In this document: positions 37,501 through 46,843 of the stretch, in pieces
How the letters are laid out: each line of letters begins with the position of its first letter
Position numbering within the stretch: the first letter of the stretch is position 1
Assembly: GCF_021502675.1 (NCBI RefSeq)
Contig: NZ_JAKFHA010000009.1
Location: forward strand, 62,001-126,000
Source of the DNA: Yinghuangia soli
Lineage (GTDB): Bacteria > Actinomycetota > Actinomycetes > Streptomycetales > Streptomycetaceae
Direction: 5' to 3'
DNA: 64,000 bases
Translations under genes and position numbers: made by a program
Notes under the pieces: model-generated
Database searches by the model: none
What the model was told of the DNA's origin: nothing
What the model saw: only the letters and a program-made list of their open reading frames with translations

Positions 37501-37538
37501 CCGTGCGCGTCCGCGCGAACCCGGAATGGGGAGAGACA

Positions 37539-37940
37539 GTGACCACTCGTCCGGTACTGGTTTACGACGGCGACTGCGGCTTCTGCACGAAGTCGGTCGA
37601 GGTCATGGAGCGCTACATCGACCCCGACGTCGAGGTCACCGCATGGCAGTTCGCGGACCTCGACGAACTCGGGGTGACCGCGGAGCGCGCCATGCACGAG
37701 GTGCTGCTGGTCACGCCGACCGGCGATGTGTACGGCGGCGCCGAGGCGGTCGCCAAGCTGCTGTCCTACGAGCGCGGCGTGTGGACGGTGCCCGGCGCGT
37801 TCATGCAGATCCCGCCGGTGAACGCGGTGGCCGCCAAGGTGTACCGGCTGATCGCCGACAACCGCTACAACCTGCCCGGCGGCACGCCGGCCTGCGCGCT
37901 GCCCGCCGATCAGCGTCCGGGGGCCGGCACCGCCGCCTGA
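37539..37940 (+). CDS. DCC-family thiol-disulfide oxidoreductase (DUF393)
   Basis: 133 residues. N-terminal VLVYDGDCGFCTKSVEVM carries the DxxCGxC motif of the DCC thioredoxin-like family, then FADLDELGVT and YGGAEAVAKLLSY. These proteins commonly partner HTTM/vitamin-K-carboxylase-like membrane proteins, which are encoded convergently next door. Its 3' end overlaps that gene by 31 bases on the other strand. GTG with GGGGAGAGA. Confidence 0.85.
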   Translation: MTTRPVLVYDGDCGFCTKSVEVMERYIDPDVEVTAWQFADLDELGVTAERAMHEVLLVTPTGDVYGGAEAVAKLLSYERGVWTVPGAFMQIPPVNAVAAKVYRLIADNRYNLPGGTPACALPADQRPGAGTAA

Positions 37941-38854
37941 GAGCGCCGGGCGAGGCCGCCGAGGCCCGCCCGGAACTTCTCCCAGGGGACGAAGGCGGTC
38001 AGGCAGATCACCGTCGGGAGGAAGTGGATCCCGACGAGCAGCCACGTCATCAGGTGGAAGCCCAGCCAGAAGACCAGCGCGGCGGCGAGCCACCAGCGGC
38101 GCAGGAACAGGATGGCGGGCGAGCAGAGTTCGGCGAAGAAGACCACCCACTGGCTCAGCCGCAGCAGGTCCGGGTGGTCCAGGAACCACTTGCCGAACGG
38201 GGTGCCGCGGCGCTCGATGGCCCACAGCAGTGTCGCGCCGCTCGCCCAGCCCCAGCCCGACTCGCGGATCTTGGCCCAGGCAGCCAGCGAATACGTCGAG
38301 ATGGCCGCGACCTGCATGCAGCGCAGCGTCCAGGTGGCGGCCTCGCTGGGGGTGTCGTCGCGGAACCGGGCGCGGCCCGCGGTCGGCAGCACCCACACCG
38401 CGATGACCAGCGCGAAGTGGTCGTGGTCGACCTTGCCGTAGCCCATGTTGATCAACTGCCACCAGGTGAACGCCCCGGCCACCAGGAAGCCGAGCGAGCG
38501 GTGGAAGCGCCCGGTCGCGGCCAGCGGTGCGGCGATCAGCAGGACCCACTGCAGCGTGTCGGCGATGCCGGGCGTCGGGGTGGGCAGGTGCAGCCAGCGG
38601 GCCAGCATCGTGGGCTGGTAGAACTCCCCGGGCAGCGCCGCGGTGCCCTTCACGTCCTGCGTGATGACCAGGATGTCGTACGGCACGAACAGGTAGACCA
38701 GCGCGCGCACCCACGCGATGCGCGAGCCGGGCACCGGGGCGAACCACCAGCGGCGGACCGCCCCGGCGGCGGCGCCCAGGCGCGAGCCGCCCGCCGCGGC
38801 CTGCTGCGGCGCGGGGCCGGCCGGGGAGTCCGGTACGGATGTCTGCGTGCTCAC
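37910..38854 (-). CDS. HTTM-domain membrane protein
   Basis: 314 residues with about 8 membrane segments. Horizontally transferred transmembrane (HTTM) or gamma-carboxylase-like domain: RIAWVRALVYLFVPYDIL, GRFHRSLGFLVAGAFTWW, SEAATWTLRCMQVAAIST, GTPFGKWFLDHP and a C-terminal FLPTVICLTAFVPWEK. Relatives are linked to vitamin K-dependent or redox chemistry at the membrane. No confirmed activity for this subgroup. GTGA overlap with the upstream membrane-protein gene. Confidence 0.8.
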   Translation of the reverse strand: MSTQTSVPDSPAGPAPQQAAAGGSRLGAAAGAVRRWWFAPVPGSRIAWVRALVYLFVPYDILVITQDVKGTAALPGEFYQPTMLARWLHLPTPTPGIADTLQWVLLIAAPLAATGRFHRSLGFLVAGAFTWWQLINMGYGKVDHDHFALVIAVWVLPTAGRARFRDDTPSEAATWTLRCMQVAAISTYSLAAWAKIRESGWGWASGATLLWAIERRGTPFGKWFLDHPDLLRLSQWVVFFAELCSPAILFLRRWWLAAALVFWLGFHLMTWLLVGIHFLPTVICLTAFVPWEKFRAGLGGLARRSQAAVPAPGR

Positions 38855-39312
38855 CTGACCGCCCAATCCGCCAGCTGCTCGGTGACCGTGTGGTCCTTGG
38901 CGCCGTCCCGCAGCACCGTGCGGTCGCGCATGACGTAGACGTGCGTGTAGTGCGGCAGGCCCGGCTGCAGGCGGCGCTGGGTGTCCGCGATGTTCTGCAG
39001 CAGCGCCGGGTCGGCGATGATCTTCAGGAGCTGGCCTTCGAGTTCGGCCCGGCCCATGCCGGCCCCGTTCCGCGACATCGGCACCTTGATGCGGGTGCCC
39101 GCGTCGGTGTCGGCCTCCAGGTAGTGCGCGTCGATGTTGCCGTTCGGGTCGGTGCGGAACGCGAACATCGACATCGGCGCGAACGGGAACTGGTCGTCGT
39201 TCCCGAGCAGGCTGCCGTGCACGATCAGGGCGATGCCGAGCGCCGCCGCGAGGCCCCGCCACCATCGCTGGAACGCGGACAGCGATCTCGCCGGCGCGGG
39301 CGCGGAAGTCAC
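38851..39312 (-). CDS. HTTM-partner membrane protein
   Basis: 153 residues. One N-terminal membrane segment (WWRGLAAALGIALIVHGSLL) followed by an external part with FPFAPMSMFAF, EADTDAGTRIKVPMSR and a basic/His-rich end (LPHYTHVYVMRDRTVL). It is the usual small partner upstream of HTTM genes in Streptomyces. Function unknown. GTG with GGGGGA upstream. Confidence 0.75.
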   Translation of the reverse strand: MTSAPAPARSLSAFQRWWRGLAAALGIALIVHGSLLGNDDQFPFAPMSMFAFRTDPNGNIDAHYLEADTDAGTRIKVPMSRNGAGMGRAELEGQLLKIIADPALLQNIADTQRRLQPGLPHYTHVYVMRDRTVLRDGAKDHTVTEQLADWAVR

Positions 39313-39580
39313 TGGTGGTCCCCCGGGAGTTGAGTCGGCGCGCGGTTCGCCGCGCCATCGTCGGGATGGCGGTCCGGAGTGCTGCGGATGCCCGGACCGA
39401 CCGGCCAACTCTACCTACCGAGTATGCGTCCGGGGCTCGGGCTGTCCACAAACGGGGGCGTGCCGCACGCTGCGCACACCGCGGCGTTCATACACTGATC
39501 ACAACGGTTCACACTGGTCGGCAGACGGCCGGACCCGCTGCGCCACCTGCGCCGACGGGACGCGGAAAGGCGGGCAGGGC

Positions 39581-40858
39581 ATGCGGCGCGGAGCACGGTG
39601 GGTCGCGATCACGGCGGCCTCCGCCGTGCTGTGCGGCGGCATCGCGATCGCCGCCGCGGACAGCCCGGCCGGCAAACCCGTGCCCAGGCTGCTGCAGGGC
39701 GGCGTCGCCGCCGACCCCGCGGCACCCGGCGGCCGGCGGTCGCTGCCCGGCGATGCGGACCCCGGGCAGCCGGACGCCGCCGAGGCCGCCTGGCTCGCCG
39801 CCGGGCGGATCCCCGGCGGCGCGGCGTACCGCGGCATGGCCGAACGGGCGCTGCTCGACCTGCGGCTGCTCACCTCCCCGGACGGCACGGTCGCGGCCGC
39901 CTGGCACCCGGTCTGGGACTACATGTGGCCGCGCGACGCCGCCTGGGTGGCCGCCGCGTACACCGCGACCGGCCACGGCGCGGACGCGCTCGCCGTACTG
40001 CGCAGGCTCGCCGCCCTGCAGAACGCGGACGGCACGTGGGAGGCCCGCTACCGGCTCGACGGCGGCCACGTCGGAGACGGGCGTACCGCCCAGCTCGACG
40101 GCAGCGGCTGGGTGCCCTGGGCGGTCTGGTTCTGGTACGCCTACCAGGCACCGGCCGACCCCGCGGCGGCCGCCGCACTGGACGAACTGTGGCCGGCCGT
40201 GGCCGCGGCCGCCGACCGCGCGGCCGGGTCGCTGCGCGGGAACGGCCTGCCGCCCGCCGGGCCGGACTACTGGGAGACCCGCACCGACCAGGTGACGCTG
40301 GGCACCGCCGCACCGCTCCTGGCCGGGCTGCGCGGGGCCGCCGACCTGGCCGCCAAGCGCGGCGACAGCGCGGCGGCGCAGCGCTGGTCGCAGGCCGCGG
40401 ACCGGCTCGCCGCCGGGGTGCGCGGCACATTCGGGCCGCACGGGTACCCGCGTACGCCGACCGCGCGGAGCGGCGCGGACACCGCGGTCACCTGGCTCGG
40501 GCCGCCGTTCGCCGCGCCCGCCGCCGACGTGACCGCCGCGGTCCGCGATGCCGAGCAGGAGCTGACCCTGCCCAACGGCGGCATCCTGCCGGGCGGCGAC
40601 TGGCGCGGGCGCAAGGATGTGGCGTGGACCCCGGAGACGGCGTCGTTCGCGCTGTTCGACGCGGCGAGCGGCGCGCGCGAGGCCGCCGACCGGCGGCTGG
40701 CCTGGCTGGACCGGCACCGCACCGGCTACGGCTCGCTGCCGGAGAAGGTCGATGCGGAGGGCCGCCCGGCGTCGGTCGCGCCGCTGGCCTGGACCGCGGC
40801 GACCGTGGTGCTGGCGCTGGCCGCGCAGGAGACACCGCTGCCGGTACTGCCCGGCTGA
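39581..40858 (+). CDS. Secreted GH15-like glycoside hydrolase
   Basis: 425 residues with an export-type signal peptide ending AIAAADSPA. The (alpha/alpha)6 fold of GH15-type glucoamylases/dextranases is indicated by WDYMWPRDAAWVAAAYTATG (about 112-131), GSGWVPWAVWFWYA, YWETRTDQVTLGTA with a candidate acid Glu232, and LPEKVDAEGRPASVAPLAWT with a candidate base Glu388. Substrate, probably an alpha-glucan, is unknown. It stands alone; ATG with GGAAAGG upstream. Confidence 0.75.
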   Translation: MRRGARWVAITAASAVLCGGIAIAAADSPAGKPVPRLLQGGVAADPAAPGGRRSLPGDADPGQPDAAEAAWLAAGRIPGGAAYRGMAERALLDLRLLTSPDGTVAAAWHPVWDYMWPRDAAWVAAAYTATGHGADALAVLRRLAALQNADGTWEARYRLDGGHVGDGRTAQLDGSGWVPWAVWFWYAYQAPADPAAAAALDELWPAVAAAADRAAGSLRGNGLPPAGPDYWETRTDQVTLGTAAPLLAGLRGAADLAAKRGDSAAAQRWSQAADRLAAGVRGTFGPHGYPRTPTARSGADTAVTWLGPPFAAPAADVTAAVRDAEQELTLPNGGILPGGDWRGRKDVAWTPETASFALFDAASGAREAADRRLAWLDRHRTGYGSLPEKVDAEGRPASVAPLAWTAATVVLALAAQETPLPVLPG

Positions 40859-40918
40859 ACCGCGGCGGTCCGGCCGCGGGGCGCCCGCTGCGCGCTCGGG
40901 CGTCCCGCGGCCGCCGGA

Positions 40919-43081
40919 TCAGGCCGCGTGCTCGGCCTTCACCTTCGCCGCCAGCTGCGGAGGCATCGGCTCGTGCCGCACGTACGACCGGCCGAACTGC
41001 CCGGTGCCGTGCGAGATGGAGCGCAGGTCGATCGCGTACCGGCTGATCTCGATCTCCGGCACCTCGGCGCGCACCGACGTCCGCCCGGCGCCCACCGGTT
41101 CGGTGCCGACCACCCGGCCGCGCCGCGAGGACAGGTCGCTCATCACGCCGCCGACGTACTCGTCGGCCACGATGATCTGCACCTCGGACACCGGCTCGAG
41201 GAGGTGGACCTGGGCCGCCGCCGCGGCCTCGCGCAGCGCCAGCGAGCCGGCCATCTGGAAGGCCATGTCGGACGAGTCGACCGAGTGCGCCTTGCCGTCC
41301 ACCAGCGTCACCCGCAGGTCGACCACCGGGAACCCGGCCGCCACGCCGCGGGCCATCTGCGCCCGCACGCCCTTCTCCACCGACGGGATGAACTGGCGCG
41401 GCACCGAACCGCCGAAGACCTTGTCGACGAACTCGAACCCGGCCCCGTTCGGCAGCGGCTCGACCTCGATCTCGCACACCGCGAACTGGCCGTGCCCGCC
41501 CGACTGTTTGACGTGCCGGCCGCGACCGGCGGCCTTGCCCGCGAAGGTCTCGCGCAGCGACACCTTGTGCGGGATCGCGTCCACCGCGACGCCGTAGCGG
41601 GTGCGCAGCCGGTCGAGGAGGACGTCCACGTGCGCCTCGCCCATGCACCACAGCACCAACTGCCGTGTGTCCGGGTTGTGTTCGAGGCGGAGCGTGGGGT
41701 CTTCGGCGACCAGCCGGGCCAGCCCCTGGGACAGCTTGTCCTCGTCCGCCTTGCTGTGCGCCTGGATGGCGACCGGCAGCAGCGGGTCGGGCATCACCCA
41801 CGGCTCCATCAGCATCGGGTGGTCCTTGTCGGACAGCGTGTCGCCGGTCTCCGCGCGGGTGAGCTTGGCGACCGCCACGACATCGCCCGCGATGCCGCGG
41901 CCGAGCTGGCGCTGCGTCTTGCCGAGCGGCGAGGACAGCGCGCCGACCCGCTCGTCGACGTCGTGGTCCTCGTGCCCGCGGTCGGCCAGGCCGTGCCCGG
42001 AGACGTGCACGGTCATGTCCGGGCGCAGCGTCCCGGAGAAGACCCGCACCAGGCTGATGCGCCCGACGTACGGGTCGGAGGTCGTCTTGACCACCTCGGC
42101 GACCAGCGGGCCCTCGGGGTCGCAGGTCAGCGGCTCGCAGGGCTTGCCCTCGGGGGTGGTGACCGGCGGCACCTCGTGCTCCGGCGGCGTCGGGCAGGCC
42201 CGCACGATGCCTTCGAGCAGCTCGATGCTGCCCAGGTTGTTGACCGTCGAGGTCGCCAGGATCGGGTAGAACGAGCCGCGCGAGACGGCCAGCTCCAGGT
42301 CGGCGACCAGCGTGTCGACGTCGATCTCCTCGCCGCCGAGGTACCGGTCCATGAGCGATTCGTCCTCGCTCTCCGCGATGACCGCCTCGATCAGCCGGTT
42401 GCGGGCCTCCTCGATGAGCGGCAGATGCTCGGGGTCGGGATCGCGGGTTTCCCGGGTGCCGGACGAGTAGTCGTAGACGCGCTGGGTGAGCAGGCCCATC
42501 AGGCCCACCACGCTCTCGTCGTCGCCGTGCAGCGGCAGATAGAGCGGCAGCACGCGGTCGGTGTCGCCGTCCCCGAAGACGCGCTGGCAGATCGCCGTCA
42601 TCTCGTCGAAGTCGGCGCGCGCCGAGTCGAGTTTGGTGACCACGAGCGCGCGCGGCATGCCGACCGCGGCGCATTCGTCCCACAGCATGCGCGTGGAGCC
42701 GTCCACGCCGTCGGCCGCGGAGATCACGAAGAGCGCGGCGTCCGCGGCACGCAGGCCGGCCCGCAGGTCGCCGACGAAATCGGCGTACCCGGGGGTGTCG
42801 AGCAGGTTGATCTTGACACCGTCGAACTCGACCGGCGCGAGCGACAGCGACACCGAGCGGTGTTGGCGATGCTCGATGTCGTCGAAGTCGGACACCGTGG
42901 TTCCGTCCTCGACGCGACCGGGGCGCGTGATGGTTCCGGTCGCCACGAGCAGGGACTCCACGAGCGTCGTTTTTCCGGCGCCCGTGTGGCCGACGAGCAC
43001 GACGTTGCGTACCTTGCCGGGGCCGTCCACGGCAGGGCCTACGCCTGCGGCCCCGGTTGAACCGCCAGACCTGTCCGCCAA
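40919..43081 (-). CDS. EF-G2-like translational GTPase
   Basis: 720 residues with all five EF-G domains: P-loop GHTGAGKTT (31-39), switch II DTPGYADF (95-102), then domains II to V through GVAVDAIPHKVSLRETF, QSGGHGQFAVCEIEVEPL and RGRVVGTEPVGAGRTSVRAEVP. The guanine motif is TKLD (149-152) instead of NKxD, and the P-loop has T where EF-G usually has V. It is the extra paralogue found in actinobacteria (EF-G2), not the ribosomal operon fusA; whether it translocates or recycles is unsettled. Start is TTG 43081, chosen because AAGGAGGTG lies seven bases upstream. Confidence 0.9.
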   Translation of the reverse strand: MADRSGGSTGAAGVGPAVDGPGKVRNVVLVGHTGAGKTTLVESLLVATGTITRPGRVEDGTTVSDFDDIEHRQHRSVSLSLAPVEFDGVKINLLDTPGYADFVGDLRAGLRAADAALFVISAADGVDGSTRMLWDECAAVGMPRALVVTKLDSARADFDEMTAICQRVFGDGDTDRVLPLYLPLHGDDESVVGLMGLLTQRVYDYSSGTRETRDPDPEHLPLIEEARNRLIEAVIAESEDESLMDRYLGGEEIDVDTLVADLELAVSRGSFYPILATSTVNNLGSIELLEGIVRACPTPPEHEVPPVTTPEGKPCEPLTCDPEGPLVAEVVKTTSDPYVGRISLVRVFSGTLRPDMTVHVSGHGLADRGHEDHDVDERVGALSSPLGKTQRQLGRGIAGDVVAVAKLTRAETGDTLSDKDHPMLMEPWVMPDPLLPVAIQAHSKADEDKLSQGLARLVAEDPTLRLEHNPDTRQLVLWCMGEAHVDVLLDRLRTRYGVAVDAIPHKVSLRETFAGKAAGRGRHVKQSGGHGQFAVCEIEVEPLPNGAGFEFVDKVFGGSVPRQFIPSVEKGVRAQMARGVAAGFPVVDLRVTLVDGKAHSVDSSDMAFQMAGSLALREAAAAAQVHLLEPVSEVQIIVADEYVGGVMSDLSSRRGRVVGTEPVGAGRTSVRAEVPEIEISRYAIDLRSISHGTGQFGRSYVRHEPMPPQLAAKVKAEHAA

Positions 43082-43395
43082 TGCGCCCACCTCCTTAAAC
43101 GTCGTGGAGGTGCGGAAAAGGCCGGGAAGTCGGCCTCTCAAGTCCGCACATCCGGTTCCTCACGGGCAGCTTTCCGCCCAAAGCGGGGCGAGCACAAGAG
43201 CGCACGGCCACCCGCCTTCAAGTCTGCGCCCGACAACCCGCCCGGTGCCATCGCGGCGCGCCCGGTGGACGGGGGGACATCACCGTGTGGTCGCGTCAGT
43301 ACGATGGCGTCACCGGGCGGACCCGGCGTGGGGTCACCGGGATCCCGCGGCGTCCGCGTTTCCACACGGTCCCCAGGCGATCCTTCGGGAAGGCG

Positions 43396-44049
43396 ATGCT
43401 CAACAAATACGCACGCGCTTTCTTCACCCGCGTGCTCAATCCGTTCGCGAGCTTCCTCGTCCGCAAGGGGGTCAGCCCCGACACCGTCACCTTGCTGGGC
43501 ACGCTCGGCGTGGTGGTCGGCGCGCTGATCTTCTTCCCGTTCGGGCATTTCTTCGTCGGCACGCTGGTGATCACCGCGTTCATCTTCTCCGACCTGGTCG
43601 ACGGCAACATGGCCCGCCAGATCGGCAAGTCCACCAAGTGGGGCGCGTTCCTCGACTCGACGCTCGACCGGGTCGCGGACGCCGCGATCTTCGGCGCGCT
43701 GGCGGTCTGGTTCGCGGGCGACGGCGACAACCTGCGGCTGGCCGTGCTGTGCGTGTTCTGCCTGGCCTCCGGCCAGGTCGTCTCGTACACCAAGGCGCGC
43801 GCCGAGAGCCTGGGCCTCAAGTGCGACGTGTCCGGCCTGGTCGAACGCGCCGAGCGCCTGGTCGGCGTGCTGGTCGCGACCGGCCTGTCCGGCCTGGGCG
43901 TGCCGTGGATCCAGGAGATCGCCCTGTGGGGCATCGCGGTCGGCAGCTTCGTGACCATCTTCCAGCGCATGCTCGCGGTCCGGAAGGAAGCCGACGGCCT
44001 GGAGATGACCAGGCCGGGGTCCGCCCCGGAGGGCGGTGGCGCGGCGTGA
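43396..44049 (+). CDS. pgsA: Phosphatidylinositol phosphate synthase (CDP-alcohol phosphotransferase)
   Basis: 217 residues, six membrane segments. It joins CDP-diacylglycerol to inositol 1-phosphate at the membrane, the first step to PI and PI mannosides. The signature DLVDGNMARQIGKSTKWGAF followed by LDSTLDR gives the D-x2-DG-x2-AR-x8-G-x3-D-x3-D motif exactly. Neighbouring acyltransferase and PimA genes confirm the PIP-synthase role rather than PGP synthase. ATG with GGGAAGG. GTGA overlap into the acyltransferase. Confidence 0.92.
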   Translation: MLNKYARAFFTRVLNPFASFLVRKGVSPDTVTLLGTLGVVVGALIFFPFGHFFVGTLVITAFIFSDLVDGNMARQIGKSTKWGAFLDSTLDRVADAAIFGALAVWFAGDGDNLRLAVLCVFCLASGQVVSYTKARAESLGLKCDVSGLVERAERLVGVLVATGLSGLGVPWIQEIALWGIAVGSFVTIFQRMLAVRKEADGLEMTRPGSAPEGGGAA

Positions 44050-44984
44050 AGCAGCGCCTGGTCGACGCGGGGTACGGACTGGGCTGGTCGCTGCTCAAAT
44101 GGCTGCCGGAGCCGGTGGCGGCAACGGCGTTCAACGGCATCGCGGACGCCGTCTGGTACCGGCGCGGCGACAGCGTCGAGCAGCTGGAGAAGAACCTGCG
44201 GCGGGTGCTGCCCGACGCCTCCGACGCGGAGATCCGCGCGGTCTCCCGCAAGGGCATGCGGTCCTACCTGCGCTACTTCCAGGAAGCCTTCCGGCTGCCG
44301 GTCTGGGACGAGAAGACCGTCCTCGAGCGCATGACGCTGGACCACCTGGACCGCCTCGAAGAGGCCTCCGCGCGCGGCAAGGGCGTCATCTTCGCGCTGC
44401 CGCACATGGGCAACTGGGACCTGGCCGGCGCCGCGATCACCGCGCGCGGCTACCCGTTCACCACGGTCGCCGAGCGGCTCAAGCCCGAGTCGCTGTACGA
44501 GCGGTTCCTGGACTACCGCACCTCGCTGGGCATGGAGGTGCTGCCGCTGACCGGCGGCGACGGCAACACCTTCGGGGTGCTGGCCCGGCGGCTGCGCGAG
44601 GGCCGGCTGATCTGCCTGCTCGCGGACCGCGACCTGACCCGCAACGGCATCCCGGTGGAGTTCTTCGGCGAGGAGACCCGGATGCCGGCCGGGCCCGCGG
44701 CGCTCGCGCTGCAGACCGGCGCGGCCCTGATCCCGGTCACTCTCGCGTACCGGAAGGTCGGCATCCACGCGACGCTGCACCCGGTGGTCGAGGTGCCGGC
44801 GGAAGGCGACCGGAAGGCCAAAATCGCGGCCATGACGCAGGGCGTCGCGGACGCCTTCGCAGCCGGCATCCGCACGCACCCCGAGGACTGGCACATGCTG
44901 CAGCGGCTGTGGCTGTCCGACCTGGATGCGGAACGCCTGGCCCGGATCGCGCAGAACGCACCGAAGAACGGGGCCGGCGCGTGA
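44046..44984 (+). CDS. Phosphatidylinositol mannoside acyltransferase
   Basis: 312 residues. Lysophospholipid acyltransferase/HtrB-type fold with ALPHMGNWDLAGAA (catalytic His and Asp in HMGNWD), then LADRDLTRNGIPVEFFGEE and PVTLAYRKVGIHA. It acylates PIM1/PIM2 (PatA role). It overlaps pgsA and the downstream pimA-type gene by four bases each, so the three are co-translated. Confidence 0.9.
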   Translation: MKQRLVDAGYGLGWSLLKWLPEPVAATAFNGIADAVWYRRGDSVEQLEKNLRRVLPDASDAEIRAVSRKGMRSYLRYFQEAFRLPVWDEKTVLERMTLDHLDRLEEASARGKGVIFALPHMGNWDLAGAAITARGYPFTTVAERLKPESLYERFLDYRTSLGMEVLPLTGGDGNTFGVLARRLREGRLICLLADRDLTRNGIPVEFFGEETRMPAGPAALALQTGAALIPVTLAYRKVGIHATLHPVVEVPAEGDRKAKIAAMTQGVADAFAAGIRTHPEDWHMLQRLWLSDLDAERLARIAQNAPKNGAGA

Positions 44985-46117
44985 GGATCGGCGTCGTCTG
45001 CCCCTACTCGTGGGACGTTCCGGGCGGCGTGCAGTACCACGTCCGCGACCTCGCGAACTGGCTGATCGCCCGCGGGCACGACGTATCGGTGCTGGCCCCG
45101 GCCGACGACGACACCCCGCTGCCGCCCTACGTGGTGGGCGCGGGCCGCGCGGTGCCGGTGCGCTACAACGGCTCGGTGGCCCGGCTCAACTTCGGCTTCC
45201 TGTCCGCCGCGCGCGTACGCCGCTGGATCCACGACGGCGACTTCGACGTCCTGCACATCCACGAACCGGCCACCCCGAGCCTGTCGCTGCTCGCCTGCTG
45301 GTCGGCGTCCGGCCCGGTGGTCGCCACGTTCCACACCTCCAACCCGCGCTCGCGCGCGATGATCGCCGCGTACCCGATCCTGCAGCCTGCACTGGAGAAG
45401 ATCAGCGCGCGCATCGCGGTGAGCGAGTACGCCCGCCGCACCCTGGTCGAACACCTGGGCGGCGACGCGGTGGTCATCCCCAACGGCGTCGAGGTGGCGT
45501 TCTTCGCGGATGCCGCACCCGACCCCGCCTGGCAGGGCACCGCGGTCGCCCCCACCCTCGGCTTCATCGGCCGCATCGACGAACCCCGCAAGGGCCTGCC
45601 GGTCCTGATGGCCGCCTTCCCGAAGATCGCCGCCGCCTTCCCCGGCGTACGCCTGCTGGTCGCCGGCCGCGGCGACGCCGAGGAAGCCGCCGAAGACCTC
45701 CCGGACGCCCTCCGCGGCCAGGTCACCTTCCTCGGCATGATCAGCGACGCGGAAAAAGCCCGCCTCCTGCGCAGCGTCGACGTCTACGTCGCCCCCAACA
45801 CCGGCGGCGAGAGCTTCGGCATCATCCTCGTCGAGGCCATGTCGGCGGGCGCCCCCGTCCTGGCCAGCGACCTGGACGCCTTCCGCCAGGTCCTCGACGG
45901 CGGCCGGGCCGGCGAACTCTTCGACAACGAGGACGCCGACGCCCTCGCGGACGCCGCCATCACCCTCCTCCGCAACCCGGCCCGCCGCACCGAACTCCGC
46001 GACATCGGCAGCCGCCACGTCCGCCGCTACGACTGGGAAACCGTCGGCGCCGACATCCTCGGCGTCTACGAAACCGTCACCGCAGGCGCCGACTCCCTTC
46101 TCGGACCGGGGGATTGA
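44981..46117 (+). CDS. pimA: Phosphatidylinositol alpha-mannosyltransferase
   Basis: 378 residues, GT4 fold. N-terminal PYSWDVPGGVQYHVRDLA, HIHEPATPSLSLLACWSA, ATFHTSNPRS, VIPNGVEV, then GFIGRIDEPRKGLPVLMAA and the nucleotide-sugar motif APNTGGESFGIILVEAM. It transfers mannose from GDP-mannose to phosphatidylinositol on the inner membrane face. Part of the pgsA-acyltransferase-pimA operon. GTG start inside the upstream stop. Confidence 0.93.
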   Translation: MRIGVVCPYSWDVPGGVQYHVRDLANWLIARGHDVSVLAPADDDTPLPPYVVGAGRAVPVRYNGSVARLNFGFLSAARVRRWIHDGDFDVLHIHEPATPSLSLLACWSASGPVVATFHTSNPRSRAMIAAYPILQPALEKISARIAVSEYARRTLVEHLGGDAVVIPNGVEVAFFADAAPDPAWQGTAVAPTLGFIGRIDEPRKGLPVLMAAFPKIAAAFPGVRLLVAGRGDAEEAAEDLPDALRGQVTFLGMISDAEKARLLRSVDVYVAPNTGGESFGIILVEAMSAGAPVLASDLDAFRQVLDGGRAGELFDNEDADALADAAITLLRNPARRTELRDIGSRHVRRYDWETVGADILGVYETVTAGADSLLGPGD

Positions 46118-46121
46118 ACCG

Positions 46122-46670
46122 ATGATGACAGCCGTGTGGATCATCATCGCGGTCGTCGCGGTGGGCATCTACTTGAGCTGGACGGCCGGGCGGCTGGATC
46201 GGCTGCATGCTCGGGTGGACTCCACGCGGGCGGCGTTGGATGCGCAGTTGGTGCGGCGGGCTTCGATCGCGTTGGAGATTGCGACGTCGGGGCTGCTGGA
46301 TCCGGCGAGTTCGCTGGTGCTGGCGGGGGCCGCGCATGATGCGCGGGGGGCGGCCGAGGACGATCGGGAGATAGCGGAGAGCGAGCTGACCCGGGCGCTG
46401 CGGATCGTGTTCGAGGAGCCGGGGCAGGTGGAGGACCTGCGGGCCCGGCTCGGTGGGGACGAGCTGGTCGGGGAGCTGCAGACGGCGGTGCGGCGGGTGC
46501 CCATGGCGCGGCGGTTCCACAATGACGCCGTACGCTCGGCGCGGGCGGTGCGCCGGCATCGGCTGGTGCGCTACCTGCGGCTGGCCGGTCACGCGCCGTA
46601 CCCGGTGACGTTCGAGATGGACGACGAGGAGCCGCCGACGCTGCTGCCCGGGGGGACCGCGACCGGCTGA
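46122..46670 (+). CDS. LemA-like membrane protein
   Basis: 182 residues. One N-terminal membrane segment ([20 protein letters not shown]), then a helical region [20 protein letters not shown] and a second helix ending [16 protein letters not shown], similar in pattern to LemA proteins (which have a conserved NDAV..YN helix pair). It ends with a Pro-rich tail. It follows pimA closely (4-base gap) and is probably the last gene of that operon. Confidence 0.6.
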   Translation: MMTAVWIIIAVVAVGIYLSWTAGRLDRLHARVDSTRAALDAQLVRRASIALEIATSGLLDPASSLVLAGAAHDARGAAEDDREIAESELTRALRIVFEEPGQVEDLRARLGGDELVGELQTAVRRVPMARRFHNDAVRSARAVRRHRLVRYLRLAGHAPYPVTFEMDDEEPPTLLPGGTATG

Positions 46671-46723
46671 TCCGGCCGCGGCAAGGGCCGGGGAGTGGCC
46701 GACAGGGTGGGACGGGGTGTCCA

Positions 46724-46757
46724 GGACCACTTTGCACTCTGTCAAGTGGTCCGGTTT
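46724..46757 (+). terminator. Terminator before pdxS
   Basis: 9-bp stem GGACCACTT/AAGTGGTCC with an 11-base loop and a GGTTTTT tract: a textbook intrinsic terminator, rare for this GC content. It ends the PIM operon. Confidence 0.8.
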
Positions 46758-46843
46758 TTCGCCCCCGGAGTGGCACGAAGAAGCAGTACCGATCACCCGT
46801 ACGATGGAGCCGTTACGTCATCCCCGTCGTGAAGAGGTCCAGC

